From: Ctena decussata
Lineage: Eukaryota; Mollusca; Bivalvia; Lucinida; Lucinidae
NCBI GenBank assembly: GCA_963989385.1
Contig: OZ022499.1
Location: forward strand, 102,780,786 to 102,844,785
Length of the DNA: 64,000 bases
Reading direction: 5' to 3'
Numbering within the stretch: position 1 is the stretch's first letter; the number at the start of each line of letters is the position of its first letter. The notes under the pieces are model-generated. The model was not told the origin of the DNA. It made no database searches and saw only the letters and a program-made list of their open reading frames with translations. This document shows, piece by piece, positions 45,801 to 57,312 of this stretch. The translations under genes and the position numbers were made by a program.

Positions 45801-48800
45801 GTTGGCGCTGGCGTCTTGACATTACTTTATCCATGGCCATTGTTACATACACATGTAGGTCAGAGTCTATTATCTGTGTTCTTTGGGCTGATGTTTGGAA
45901 TTATCTTGGGACTACTGGTTGTCGTAACAGCTGATTTACTGGGGATGAAGGCTTTGGGGGATGGGTTTGGATACTTGATGTTTGCAAATGGAATAGGCGT
46001 CTTTGGAGGACCACCATTAGCAGGTATGTACCATAAGTGCTCTAAATATCTGGACACCTGTACCAAGCACTGTAATCATCCATGATCATAAAACATCTGG
46101 GCCCAGTTTTCAAAACTAGTGAAGTTGGTGAAGCTTTAAATTTTCATAGGAAGTGTAGGCAAGAAATGCTTCCATCTTTTTGATGAAAAAAAAGAAGAAA
46201 AACACACACACATAAAAAAACAACAACAAAAAACAACAACAAGCAAAAGCTATAGTGATTATTTTGCTGCTAAACCTATTACTAATGAAGGGTCCCTTTA
46301 AAGGCTCTTGTAAGGTCCAGCTAAACATTGTTGAAAGGCTGTAAAAACTATCATTGGCACTTTTGTAGGTCCAGCTGTTGATTAGGAAGTTTGACATAAC
46401 CCTCAAAAAACTCCTTTTCATAAAATCATATAATTCGATTCTGCACAATTTTTAAAAATCTTGTTAATAAAAGTCTGAGGTGGTTAAATTTGGTAAAACA
46501 TTTGAAGCAAACAGACAGAGGGGATATTTTGCAATATCATGTCTGATGACAAACATGGTTCTAGAAAACATTTCTTGATCCTGATTGTACACTGTAGGGT
46601 ATACTGAATTGAACAAATCTGGATTCATTTCACAGACACAAAATATAAACAAGAGGCCCACGGGCCACAAAGCTCACCAGATCTCTAGCTCAAAATTGCT
46701 ATCAAATTCGTATAGGCTCAAAATTGCTGTCACATTAGTACTACACGTTAATACAAAATATACAACTACAAAGTCTCAGTCTGACAGTCTGTTGAGTTGA
46801 CAACAAAATATATAACTATTTTCCATATATTGATTGCAGTAAATGTCAGTTTTTAATTTTCCCCATTACAAGTTAATGCAACTCTAAGTTGCCATAGCAA
46901 CCAAACTAAAGAGCCGATTTTATATAAAAATAAATTTTCAATTCCCCAGCCTAAGGATACTTCAGATGAAATCAGGGCCTTATCGGCCAAATGGCATCTG
47001 AGAAGGTAATTTTTTAAGTATTTTTTTTTTCATTTTTTTGCATTTTGGTTTCCATGGCAACCAATAAAAGGAGCAGTGGGCAAAAAAACAAAAAAACATA
47101 GCTAATAAGAGAATTCTCAAGGAAAAAATAGCTAATAAGAGAATTCTCAAGGAAAAAATCTATCTATAAAATCTACAAAAGTTTTGTGAACATATCTGCA
47201 ATGGCTTGGCAGTAAATGCCATTTTTCAATTTTCCCCATTACAAGTCAATGCAACTCTGAGTTGCCATAGCAACCAAACTAAAGGGCCGATTTTCATAAA
47301 AACACAAACTTTCAATCCCCCAGCCCAAGGATGCCACAGATGAAAACTGGGCCTTATAGGCCCAGTGGCTTCAGAGGAGATAATCTTTTAAGTATTTTTT
47401 GTTCCATTTTTTTTACATTTCGGTTTCCATTGCAACCAGTAAAACGAGCAGTGGGCCAAAAAACATATAGCTGATAGAAGACATCTTAAGAAACATTTCT
47501 ATAAAAGCTTCATCAACATATCTGTAATGGCTTGGCAGAAAATGTCATTTTTCAATTTTCCCCATTGTAAGTCAATGGGAACTCTAAGTGCCATAGCAAC
47601 CAACCTAAAGGGCTGATGATCTTAAAAAACACAAAATTTCAATCCCCAAGCCCAAAGATGCCACAGATGAAACCTGGGCCTTATCGGCCCAATGGCTTCA
47701 GAGGACATAATTTTTATGCCCCCGCCACGAAGTGGGGAGGGGCATTTAATTTTGCCCTTGTCCGTCCGTACATACGTCTGTACGTCCGTCTGTCACACTT
47801 TGTAGTACTGTTCTTGTCTCCCCAACTCCTCCTACAGTATTCGATGCAGGGAGTTGAAACTTGGAACACAGTTCAGACATGCATTGAACATGTGCATAAA
47901 GGAAACAGAACTTTGATTAACATCTTGATTGCAGAATTATGTCCCCTTGAATAATAAACATATTTTGACCATATTTCACATCTGAGTACTGCTCTTGTCT
48001 CCGCAACTCCTCCTACAGTATTTGATATAGGGAGTTGAAACTTGCAACATAGTTCAGACATGCATTGAACATGTGCATAAAGGAAACAGAATTTTGATTA
48101 AGGTCTTGGTTGCAGAATTATGTCCCCTTGAATAAGATACATATTATAACCATATTTCACATTTGAGTACTGTTCTTGTCTCCGCAACTCCTCCTACAGT
48201 ATTTAATGTAGGGAGTTGAAACATGCAACACAGTTCAGACATGCATTGAACATGTGCATAAAGGAAACAGAACTTTGATTCAGGTCTTTATGGCAGAATT
48301 ATGTCCCCTTGAATAACATAAATATTTTGACCATATTTCACATTTGTAGTACTGTTCTTGTCTCTGCAACTCCTCCAATTGTATTTGATGTAGGGATTTG
48401 AAACTTGTAACACAGTTCAGACATGCATTGAACATGTGCATAAAGGAAACAAAACTTTGATCCAGGTCATTATGGCAGAATTACATCCCCTTGAATGACA
48501 TGCATATTTTTCACCATATTTCACGCTTTGTAGAAATGTTCTTGTCTCTGCAACTCCTCCAATAGTATTTGATGTAGGGATTTGAAACTTGCAACACAGT
48601 TCAGACATGCATTGAACATGTGCATAAAGGAAACAGAACTTTCAGTCAGGTCTTAATTGCAGAATTATGTCCCCTTGAATAACATACATATTTTGACCAT
48701 ATTTCCATAGCTTAAATACAATCTCACCTTTTATCGTCGCTCTAGCGGCCTCATTTATTAACAGATTTTGGTATTACATCACAGCTTTATTGGGTATGAC

Positions 48801-51800
48801 AGTACCTCGAACAGCTTTGCGTTTCAGGTTTGTAGGATGAAGGTCAAGGTCACAGTTGCTATTTTCAGAAAAACTAGGGCATTGCTCCAGCGCTTTCATT
48901 TATAGATCGATTTTGATGTAACTTCACATAAATGTTAAGTATAACAATATCTTGAATAAATTACTGTTTCAGCACCGCAGGTCCAAGGTCAAGGTCACAG
49001 TTGCTACTTTTAGAAAAAAACTTTATCATTCCTCTACTCCTCTATTCATTGACAATTTTGATGTAACTTCACTCAAATGTTTAGTGTGACAATATCTTGG
49101 ACAAGTTCGTGATCAGAATTTCAGGGTAAAGGTCAAGGTCACATTTGCTATTTTAGAACATATGCTGTCATCCCTCTGGAATGATTTTGGCATAACTTGA
49201 CACAAATATTTAGCTTGACAATATCTGGGACAAATTTACGTTTCATCATTGTAGGTCCAAGGTCAAGGTCACAGATGCTATTATAGGTACATGTAAATCT
49301 TTGTCATGGTTCTAGCGCCTTTATTTATTAACTGATTTTGATAGAACTTCACACATATATTAAGTATGACAATATCTTGGACAAGTTAACCTTTCAGGGT
49401 TGTAGTTCCAAGGTCAAGGTCACAGTTGCTATTTTTAAGAAAAACTCAGTCATCCCTCTAGCACCTTTATTTATTGACATTTTGATGTAACTTCTCACAA
49501 ATATGTTTTAACACATTACTTTTCTAGTGAGGCATATGGCGGGGGCATTCATCACCTTTAGTGATTGTCTAGTTTAAGTATTTTTTTCCCACTTTTTTGC
49601 ATTTCGGTTTCCATGACAACCAATAGAAGGAGCAGTGGGCAAAAAAAAAACATATAGCTGATAGAAGACATCTAAAGGAACATTTCTATAAAAGTTTTAT
49701 TAACATATCTGCAATGGCTTGGCAGAAAATGCCATTTTTCAATTTTCCCCATTATAAGTCAATGGGAACTCTAAGTTGCCATAGCAACCAAACTAAAGGG
49801 CCGATTTTCATAAAAACACAGACTTTCAATCCCCCAGCCAAAGGATGCCACAGATGAAATTTGGGCCCAATCTGCCTAGTAGTTCCAGAGGAGATGATGT
49901 TTAAAAATAAAAGTGTTGATGGACGACAGACGACGACGACATACGACGACGATGACAGACGACGACGGACCACTGCCTATCCTATAAGCTCCCCTGGAGC
50001 CTTCGGCTCTGGTGAGCTAAAAAAAAATTTGTGATGATATTTTCAAATAGCAACGGTAGTTTTGGCTAGTCTCTGGTTTACCGGGCGCACTTTATTCTAT
50101 TCTATTCATTGGTATTGCGATTGCGCAGTCGCCGCTTAGCAACAGTCAACAAATCTGAGCGGCCGCCATATTGGATTTCAATGCGATCGGCTCCAGTTTC
50201 ATACCTACGCAATTCCGACGGTAAATTAGCAGTTCTCTCGCACTATTTTGCGTCATTTTGCGAAAAAGTTAATCGCAAACAGATTGATATCTACTATTTT
50301 GAAAATAAAAGTAAAAACAATACCACTGTTATGGGTTATTCCTTCCGTCATGACGCCCCTCTCGTCTAGAAAAGTGAAGGCAAAAAAAAAAAATAAAAAA
50401 TTACAGAACAGTGTGGGGGGTGTGGGGGGCTTTGCCCCCCCAGAAACTAATATACAAGTATTTGTTAAGTCCTACCTTACTGAAAGTCATCGTCACTTGA
50501 CATATTTAGGTTGTTAGTCAATGGAAGGAGAGCTGGTCTTTTTGATGCCGTGTCTGATTCTTTCGGAACCTTTCGTTTCACTATTGGCCTGGGAATTGGG
50601 TTAAGTCTCTTTGAGGTGCTGGGGTCATACACTCTCTTTACGCAGTCCAGGAAGGTGAGGAACTGGTCTGAGGCACTGTTTAAGTATCTTCTTCTGAAAA
50701 TGTACTCCACAAAATACGTGTCATACAGGCTTTTCACAGTTCCGTGCTTTGGAAGAGAAGTTTTGACTGCTCGCCAAGTACTTTCGATCGTGTTCGTATG
50801 GGCTCCTGTTTCTTTATTAACAAATTCTTTAGTATGATTTACTCTCTGATGATCATACCCTTCCTCTGTCAGCCTGGAATATGCCTTCCAACAGTCCGAA
50901 ATTATTGTTGTACCTGGCAGAACATGCTGTTTTATAATAGGTATTAAAGTGTCCACACTCCTGTCCTTCACACTGGTCAAAAAACAATTCTTCGTGTCCC
51001 TCTCTATTCCACCAAATACCCAAACACCATCCTTTCTCCTGCCTTTGTGATACTTCCTCTTTCCAAATTTACTTTCGTCTATTTCAACAACTTTTCCTGG
51101 TCCTCCTACCTTCACATTTTCTTTTTCAATCACCTCAGAGCAAACTTCTCGGCAAAGATTGTACCAGTCAACTAGGGTTTCTTCACAAGTAATTTTCAAT
51201 TCACGCCTAACAGTGTCTTGCCTTGTCTTATACACCCAGTAATAAGTTAATTTAACTACCTGCTGCAGTGTCAGATGTGAATTCTCAAACCAACTACCAG
51301 CTCTAATTGATATTTTGTAACCGCACTCCTTCTTTGTGCATCGCCAAAGGAAACCTTCTCTGCCGTAACTAGAGTCCTTTTTTAATGTAATTCTTCCCTC
51401 TAAACACAGTTTCCTCCGAAATTACCAATTAATCCTTTATCTTGTAACCACAAAATCAAATTGTATGAATCCCTTGTTATTTCATAAATATCATCCTAAA
51501 CAAGTGACATCGTAATTTGACAGGTATTTGTTTACAAGATGGCGCGTCTGCAACTTAGATACGTCACGACCAATCAATACGGTTTGTTTGGTCACATGTG
51601 ATCACATGTCAAAACAAAGTCACGTGATCTCAGAAAAACAGCTGACGTTCTAAAAACGAAACAGCTGGACGGATTTTTCTCATCTTTTAAAATCGGTAAA
51701 TACCTTTCGGTATTAGATACCGAAGGTATTAACATAAAAACGCTCGGAGAATTCATTTTTGGGGTTATTTTTGCTTTGTATGGGCTTTTTAAGGAGATCA

Positions 51801-52401
51801 ACACGCTGTCGCGTGTCTCTCTATATAGTGTCTGGCGTGCAAAGCACGCGACGTCCTTCGGACATCGTTGGGTGTGCTTCGCGCACTATAATGCGCGCGA
51901 AGCGCGCCTTTTTTAGTCATAAAATGCGCCCGGTATACCAGAGGTGCGCCGTAGTTTTTACCCCTTTCAACAATATCAATTTATTTGAATGTGCAAACAG
52001 TTATGAAGAGCACTGATTTTCTTTTCAAGGATGGGGATTGTAACCAAGTGTCAAATTGTGCAATATCGGCATGGATTTGATCAAGAAAAATAAACAGCTA
52101 ACACATTCAGATCATATACTGCATGTATGGCTGTTGCATGTGAATTTTACATTGAACAGAAATTAAAACAAACATAAACTGCGCATGTATGATTCATGAA
52201 CTCTAAGTCTGTTTTCTGTCTGTATTTTCAGGGATATTGATAGACAGCCAGAATGATCTTGACCCTGGTTTTTACCTAGGTGGCGCTCTGACAATTATGG
52301 GTGGTGTAGTGATGTGTGTTGTACCAGTGTACAAGAAGTTTACAAGAGAGAGTATTGCTGAGGTTGTGGAGCTGGATATTGAAAGTCCTGTCCAAACATA
52401 A
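36784..52401 (+). CDS. Monocarboxylate transporter-like protein (SLC16/MCT family), five coding exons
   Basis: Coding exons 36784-36849, 37745-37871, 39244-39387, 45028-46023 and 52232-52401 all use AG acceptors and GT donors, keep phase and sum to 1503 bases (500 residues plus stop). The family are 12-helix plasma-membrane carriers of lactate, pyruvate and related solutes. Evidence: VVVFAAFFIQ (first helix), GAGPLASVLMSRW (end of helix 2), the MCT signature YFNKHRSLATGIATAGSGMG at about residues 130-149, a long acidic loop between helices 6 and 7 (about 190-265), and C-terminal GDGFGYLMFANGIGVFGGPPLAG. The usual [D/E]G[G/F]xGW motif before helix 1 is degenerate (EGGTAGC). Helix 1 sits unusually near the N terminus. 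The isoform and substrate cannot be told. Confidence 0.9.
36866..37077. mobile_element. MITE in MCT intron 1 (CAGAGCTCTAGATAAG family)
   Basis: The ends 'cagagctctagataagaggg' and 'cctcttatctagagctctg' are inverted; 'atagat' flanks both sides (36860-36865, 37078-37083). The centre is a strong hairpin 'gttgtgacccctcatctgaa' / 'ttcagatgaggggtcacaac'. It lies only 16 bases from the exon 1 donor. A second copy is at 38869-39055. Confidence 0.85.
37745..37871 (+). CDS. MCT exon 2
   Basis: Acceptor 'aatttcag', donor 'gggcag|gtaatg'. Encodes VLAFGTSQSVGVYNIEFLRA through SLVGSINLGVFLGAG (helices 1-2). Confidence 0.88.
38307..38520. mobile_element. pogo/Tigger-like MITE in MCT intron 2
   Basis: Ends 'cagtcaactctggatatctc' and (inverted) 'cagttgactctgattatctc'; TA on both sides. 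The internal hairpin 'agaaaatttacttcgagata' pairs with 'tatctctaagtaaattttct'. The CAGT(C/T)(A/G)A start with a TA target fits the pogo group. Confidence 0.75.
38598..38852 (+). repeat. Hairpin repeat (GGAGCAAATTCTTTCC family), copy 2
   Basis: 'aaaggaaagaatttgctc' and 'gagcaaattctttccttt' form an 18-base hairpin. The downstream 'gaaagtgtgccactacacca' corresponds to 'aaagtgtaccaattcacc' of copy 1. Confidence 0.7.
38869..39055. mobile_element. MITE, second copy of the CAGAGCTCTAGATAAG family
   Basis: Starts 'cagtgcttcagataag' and ends 'cttatctgcagctctg'; shares 'gttctaatgaggggtacaac' with the 36866-37077 copy. Confidence 0.75.
39244..39387 (+). CDS. MCT exon 3
   Basis: Acceptor 'atatttcag', donor 'aacag|gtttgg'. 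Encodes PLASVLMSRWSHRQVALVGA through YMYFFYGVITG (helices 2-4). Confidence 0.88.
39390..40088. other. Intron 3 sequence without recognised element
   Basis: No gene seen. Confidence 0.4.
40089..41992 (+). mobile_element. Helentron/pearl-like element (GTCGCACC family), diverged, with nested relative
   Basis: Start 'gtcgcacatagatataggca', CCGT microsatellite, and monomers with 'ttctccaaaaccactgcacc' and 'tctcaaatttcatatggag'. The end 'gatgcaacatagcattccg', then 'tggaatactag', matches the ends of the element at 42913-44043. At 40564 a different family starts (gtcacccgacgtaggcggag, CCGT repeats, ~240-base monomers with 'cttgtccccgcaactcctcc' and 'gaagatgtgcatgtga') and runs to about 41300, so one element is inserted in the other. 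Confidence 0.65.
42200..42450. mobile_element. MITE, ~250 bp inverted repeat
   Basis: 'acacgagaaaaccaacaaag' pairs with 'ctttgttggtattctcgtgt'; 'gcctgggcatccgcccagt' pairs with 'actgggcggatgcccaggc'. A diverged copy lies at 62897-63125. Confidence 0.85.
42913..44043 (+). mobile_element. Helentron/pearl-like element (GTCGCACCTGCT family)
   Basis: 5' hairpin 'gcacctgctttagcaaggtgc'-type; a 12-base arm gtcgcacctgct pairs with agcaggtgcgac near the 3' end. A CCGT-type microsatellite (42965-42995) and two to three ~290-base monomers ('gcatgatcagactgc', 'tatatttggctgaaat') follow. The last 20 bases hold the palindrome 'attccgtggaat' and end in CTTG followed by T. Confidence 0.75.
44576..44718 (-). 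CDS. Possible first exon of an unrecognised antisense gene (CxC end, SWIM-like)
   Basis: From ATG at 44716-44718 (context aagATGGCGG) the frame reads MAEKQMTKLMQVPAKCWRSM, passes PHDLHMAVGAPCISD and ends VFCSCRAG, then a good donor (AGG|GTAAGT at 44575). CxC followed by R/K-A-G is how SWIM-type zinc fingers begin, with the C-H half expected in the next exon; no such exon was found downstream. An upstream in-frame ATG at 44769 would add 17 residues. It lies within intron 3 of the transporter on the opposite strand. It could be a real small gene, a domesticated element, a processed remnant or chance; function is not assigned. Confidence 0.35.
45028..46023 (+). CDS. MCT exon 4 (largest)
   Basis: Acceptor 'aaatttcag', donor 'gcag|gtatgt'. 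Encodes GLGSCLVYVPSHVLSGLYFN, the LATGIATAGSGMG signature, helices 5-6, the acidic cytosolic loop (FEEEAKAENVT, TSEEEAESV), and helices 7-11 (WNAGGAVVLIFLPEY, VGAGSCIGCVLGGLLG, GIILGLLVVVTADLLG). Confidence 0.92.
46024..46649. other. Intron 4, no gene
   Basis: Low-complexity 'acaacaacaaaaaacaacaa' at 46222-46243. No other structure seen. Confidence 0.4.
46650..50018 (-). mobile_element. Helentron/pearl-like element (AGCTCACCAG family) in MCT intron 4
   Basis: Read on the minus strand: T run, 'agctcaccagagccgaaggc' with a local hairpin, a GTCGTC-type microsatellite (49921-49970), and ~330-base monomers containing (plus strand) 'tttccccattacaagtcaat', 'gttgccatagcaaccaaact' and 'gccacagatgaaa'. 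The 3' arm 'ctggtgagct' pairs with the start, then the palindrome 'ggcccgtgggcc' and 'tcttg' followed by T. It is interrupted by the element at 47716-49572. Confidence 0.75.
47716..49572 (+). mobile_element. Helentron/pearl-like element (ATGCCCCCGCC family), nested
   Basis: Starts 'atgcccccgccacgaagtgg' with local partner 'ggaggggcat', then a CCGT/ACGT microsatellite (47759-47790). Five ~180-base monomers follow ('gttcttgtctccgcaactcc', 'gttcagacatgcattgaaca', 'gcagaattatgtccccttga'), then a second array with 'aggtccaaggtcaaggtcac' or variants every ~115-130 bases. The 3' arm 'ggcgggggcat' pairs with the start; then 'atcacctttagtgat' and a CTAG end. The host element resumes with 'tttaagtattttt', as in its other monomers. 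Confidence 0.8.
50064..51950 (-). mobile_element. Merlin DNA transposon, copy 2 (full length)
   Basis: 1887 bp with TIRs 'ggctagtctctggtttaccg' (left) and, inverted, 'ggcgcacctctggtataccg' (right). An exact 8-base duplication 'gtagtttt' lies at 50056-50063 and 51951-51958. It carries one transposase gene on the minus strand with two lesions. It lies in intron 4 of the transporter, antisense to it. Confidence 0.92.
50477..51510 (-). pseudogene. Merlin (IS1016/ISXO2-like) transposase, near intact
   Basis: From about 51380 an uninterrupted frame runs to the stop at 50477. It contains WRCTKKECGYK and SWFENSHLTLQQVVKLTYYW, then the DDE domain with IDESKFGKRKYHKGRRKDG (first D), ISDCWKAYSRL (second D) and HTNTIESTWRAVK (E). 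It ends with a basic tail and MSSDDDFQ. Upstream, compared with copy 1, a TAG replaces TAC near codon 5 (MSLV*), and a 7-base deletion removes the second cysteine of the CVRC pair and shifts the frame. The first in-frame methionine after these lesions (51235) gives 252 residues without the zinc ribbon. Confidence 0.9.
52232..52401 (+). CDS. MCT exon 5 with stop codon
   Basis: Acceptor 'gtattttcag'. Encodes GILIDSQNDLDPGFYLGGAL (helix 12 start), TIMGGVVMCVVPVYKKFTRE and a short acidic tail ending VQT; TAA at 52399-52401. Confidence 0.88.
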
Positions 52402-52413
52402 TATTACCCTAAT

Positions 52414-52513
52414 TTGTTTGAAGGTATTGGGACACCTAAAATCATTAATTTTCCATTTGTCCCAAATGGAAATTTAATGGTTTTTAGGTGACCCAATATT
52501 TTAACACATTAGG
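52414..52513. repeat. Palindromic MITE just after the MCT stop codon
   Basis: 'ggtattgggacacctaaaat' pairs with 'tttttaggtgacccaatatt'; related to the palindrome at 36077-36184. It would fold in the 3' UTR of the transporter mRNA if that is transcribed. Confidence 0.75.
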
Positions 52514-53058
52514 GTGTATACTGTCAAAAATCCAGATAGGGTGGGCTTTGAGGATAAATATGAGATAATTTCTGTTCAGACTCCGTAAAAATGCAGTTTG
52601 TGACTCCTCATTAGTTCTGGTGATGGGTGACAATATATGTTTTGGATGAGAAATAAGAATAATTGCAAAAAAAACTTCATATGAACCTCTGAAAATGCTT
52701 ATAGTTGAAGGGCATTTGCATTGCATTCCTACACCTGCCAGCAAGTGCACAACATTTAAGGAGTATTGGGACACCTCCATGTTTTTTTCACCATTTTTAG
52801 CTCACCTGTACGAAACTACAGAGAGCTATTGTTGTCAGTTTGATGTCGGCGTGGGCGTTGGCGTGGGCGTCACACTTTAAAGTTTTACGTCAAAGTTTTT
52901 TAAACTTTCATATCTCAACAACCACTGGCCAGGAACCTTTGATGTTTGGAATATAATCATATCATAGCATATCCTTCTATTCTATTACATCATACCCGTG
53001 GGTGGGGCTTAGGGGTCAAGAATTAGGTCACACTTTAAAGTTTTACAACAAAGTTTTT

Positions 53059-55009
53059 AGCTCACCTGAGCCAGCGGCTCCGGGGGAGCTTATAGGATGG
53101 TAAGGCTCCGTTGTCCGTCGTCCGTCTGTCGTCCGTCCACACTTTCAAACAACTTCTCCTCTGAAACCGCTGGGCCGATTGTAACCAAATTTCATATACA
53201 GCCTCCTGGGACCTTAGGAACGAAAAGTTGTTCAAACCGTCCTGGTCACATGACCAACATGGCCGCCATGCCCATATATGGTAAAAACCTGAAAAAATCT
53301 TCTTCTCCAGAACCAATAGGGCGATGGCCTTGAAACTTGGTATGTAGCATCGGGTACACAAGTACTACCAAGATTGTTCAAATTATGACCTTGGGTTGAC
53401 CTTGACCTTTTTTACGGTAAGGTCAAATTTGCTTCCTTATGCTTTTATATGGCAAAATGCTGCAACATAAGATATCTTGGAAACTGTTGAATATTTTGGC
53501 CTAAAAATTGGTACATACAGTCATCTTAATGACTACATGAAGATTTATGAGTTCAAGAGGTCAAGGTCATTCTTTGACCTTTGACCCAGAACTCTCATAT
53601 TTTGACAATATCAAACAATCTCCTCAAAAACAACTAGGCCAATTGTAATTAAATTGCTTATAGATCCTCCAGGGGTTGAGGGAATGAAAATTTGTTCATA
53701 CGGTCCAGGTCACATGACCAACATTGCCACCACGCCCATATATGGTAAAAACCTTTAAAAATCTTCTTCTCCAGAACCAGTAGACCGATGGCCTTGAAAC
53801 TCGGTATGTAGCATTGAGTACTCAAGTACTATCAAGATTGTTCAAATTATGACCCTGGGTTGACCTTGCCCCTTTTTACGGCAAGGTCAAATATCGGAAA
53901 ATGCTAGCACATGAGATTTCATGGTAAGTTTTGAAGATTTTGGCCTAAAAATTGGTATATACAATCATCTTAATGAGTACATGAAGATATGTGAGTACAA
54001 GAGGTCAAGGTCATTCTTTGACCTTTGACCCAGAAATCTCAAATTTTGACAATTTCAAAGAATCTGCTCTAAAACCACTGGGCCAATTGAAACCAAATTT
54101 CATATAGAGCCTCGAGGGGTTGAGGGAATGAAAAAATTTTCTAATGCTCCTGGACACATGACCAACATGGCCGCCATGCACATATATGGTAAATACCTTT
54201 ATAAATCTTCTTCTCCAGAACCAATGGACTGATGGCCTTGAGACTTTGTATGTAGCATTGGGTACTCGAGTACTATCAAGATTGTTCAAATTATAACCTT
54301 GTGTTGACCTTGACCTTTTACAGCAAGGTCAAATATGGGAAAATGGTAGAACATAAGATATCATGGAAAGTAGTGAAGATTTTGGCCTAAAAAATTGGTA
54401 TATACAGTTGTCTTAATGAGTTCATGAAGAATAATGAGTACAAGAGGTCAAGGTCATTTTTTTACCTTTGATCCAGATCGCTCATATTTTGACATTTTCA
54501 ACCATTTCCTCAAAAGCCAAAGGGCCAATTGTGTACACATTTCATATAGAGCCTCCAGGGGTTGATTGAATGAAAAATTTGTTCAAACGGTCCAGGTCAC
54601 ATGACCAACTTGGCCGCCATTACCACTTATGGTATAAATCTTTAATATTTTTCTTCTCCAGAACCAATACACCTATGGCCTTGAAACTTGGTAAATAGCA
54701 TGGAGTACTAGAGTACCACCAAGGGTGTTCAAATGGTGACCTTGGGTTTACCTTGACCTTTTTTGCGGCATGGTCAAATATGGGAAAATGCTAGAACATA
54801 AGATTTCATGGAAAGTTTTGAAGATTTTGGCCTAAAAATGGTATATATGGTTGTCTTAATGAGTACATGAAGATTTATGAGTACAAGTGGTCATGGTCAT
54901 CCTTTGACTTTTGACCCAAAACTCATATTTTGACAATTTCAGACATGATAAGTAAAAGCCACCTTGCCAATTGTTCAGGTGAGCGATTCAGGGCCTCATG
55001 GCCCTCTTG
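53059..55009 (+). mobile_element. Inner Helentron/pearl-like element, copy A
   Basis: Start 'agctcacctgagccagcggc', CCGT/CGTC microsatellite (53110-53140), and monomers of ~420 bases with 'acatgaccaacatggccgcc', 'cttcttctccagaacca' and 'gaggtcaaggtcattctttg'. The 3' arm 'caggtgagc' pairs with the start, then the palindrome 'agggcctcatggccct' and CTTG. Confidence 0.8.
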
Positions 55010-55357
55010 TTTAAACATTCATATCTCAGCAACCACTGGCAAGAACCCTTCTGTATTTGGAATATAATCATACCTTAGCATATCCTTTTATTCTGTACCA
55101 TCATACCCCTGGGTGAGGCCATAGGGTGGGGCTCAGGGGTCAAGAATTTGGTCACACTCACTTTAAAGTTTACCACAAAGTTTAAACAGTCATATCTCAG
55201 AAACCACTGGCAAGAACCCTTCCATATTTGGAACATAATCATATCTTAGCATAACCTTTCATCACATAACACTATACCTCTGGGTGAGGCCCGGGGGTGG
55301 GGCTTAGGGGTCAAGAATTAGGTCACGCTCACTTTAAAGTTTTAGGACAAAGTTTTT

Positions 55358-57312
55358 AGCTCACCTGAGCCAGCGGCTCCGGGGGAGCTTATAGGATGGT
55401 AAGGCTCCGTCGTCCGTCCGTCCGTCCGTCCGTCCGTCCACAATTTCAAACGACTTCTCCTCTGAAACCGCTGGGCCGATTGTAACCAAATTTCATATAG
55501 AGCCTTCTGGGACCTTAGGAACGAAAAGTTGTTCAAACGGTCCTGATCACATGACCAACATGGCCGCCATGCCCATATATGGTAAAAACCTGAAAAAATC
55601 TTCTTCTCCAGAACCAACAGGCCGATGGCCTTGAAACTTGGTATGTAGCATGGGGTACGCGAGTACTACCAAGATTGTTCAAATTATGACCTTGGGTTGA
55701 CCTTGACCTTTTTTACGGTAAGATCAAATTTGCTTCCTTATGCTTTTATATGGCAAAATGCAGCAACATAGGATATCTTGGAAACTATTGAAGATTTTGG
55801 CCTAAAAAGTGGTACATACATTCATCTTAATGACTACATGAAGATTTATGAGTACAAGAGGTCAAGGTCATTCTTTGACCTTTGACCCAGACCTCTCATA
55901 TTTTGACAATATCAAACAATCTCCTCAAAAACAACTAGGCCAATTGTAATTAAATTGCTTATAGATCCTCCAGGGGTTGAGGGAATGAAAATTTGTTCAT
56001 ACGGTCCAGGTCACATGACCAACATTGCCACCACGCCCATATATGGTAAAAACCTTTAAAAATCTTCTTCTCCAGAACCAGTAGACCGATGGCCTTGAAA
56101 CTCGGTATGTAGCATTGGGTACTCAAGTACTATCAAGATTGTTCAAATTATGACCCTGGGTTGACCTTGACCTTTTGTACGGCAAGGTCAAATATCGGAA
56201 AATGCTAGAACATGAGATTTCATGGTAAGTTTTGAAGATTTTGGCCTGAAAATTGGTATATACAATTATCTTAATGAGTACATGAAGATCTGTGAGAACA
56301 AGAGGTCAAGGTCATTCTTTGACCTTTGACCCAGAAATCTCAAATTTTTACAATTTCAAACAATCTGCTCTAAAACCACTGGGCCAATTGAAACCAAATT
56401 TCATATAGAGCCTCAAGGGGTTGAGGGAATGAAAATTTGTTCATACGGTCCAGGTCACATGACCAACATGGCTGCCAAGCCCATATATGGTAAATACCTT
56501 TAAAAATCTTCTTCTCCAGAACCAATTGACCGATGGCCTTGAGACTTTGTATGTAGCATTGGGTACTTGAGTACTATCAAGATTGTTCAAATTATGACCT
56601 TGTGTTGACCTTGACCTTTTTACAGCAAGGTCAAATATGGGAAAATTGGTAGAACATAAGATTTCATTGAAAATTTTGAAGATTTTGGCCTAAAAAATTG
56701 GTATATACAGTTGTCTAAATGAGTTCATGACGAATTATGAGTACAAGAGGTCAAGGTAATTTTTTTTACCTTTGATCAAAATCGCTCATATTTTGACATT
56801 TTCAACCATTGCCTCAAAAGCCAAAGGGCCAATTGAGAACACATTTCATATAGAGCCTCCAGGGGTTGATTGAATGAAAATTTGTTCAAACGGTCCAGGT
56901 CACATGACCAACTTGGCCGCCATTACCACTTATGGTATAAATCTTTAGTATTTTTCTTCTCCAGAACCAATACACCTATGGCCTTGAAACTTGGTAAATA
57001 GCATGGAGTACTAGAATACCACCAAGATTGTTCAAATGGTGACCTTGGGTTTACCTTGACCTTTTTTGCAGCATGGTCAAATATGGGAAAATGCTAGAAC
57101 ATAAGATTTCATGGAAAGTTTTGAAGATTTTGGCCTAAAAATGATATATATGGTTGTCTTAATGAGTACATGAACATTTATGAGTACAAGTGGTCATGGT
57201 CATTCTTTGACTTTTGACCCAAAACTCATATTTTGACAATTTCAGACATGATAAGTAAAAGCCACCTTGCCAATTGTTCAGGTGAGCGATTCAGGGCCTC
57301 ATGGCCCTCTTG
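55358..57312 (+). mobile_element. Inner Helentron/pearl-like element, copy B
   Basis: Nearly the same as copy A over its whole length (same monomer order; mid-90s percent by eye), starting 2299 bases further on. The microsatellite is a cleaner (CCGT)n here. Confidence 0.8.
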
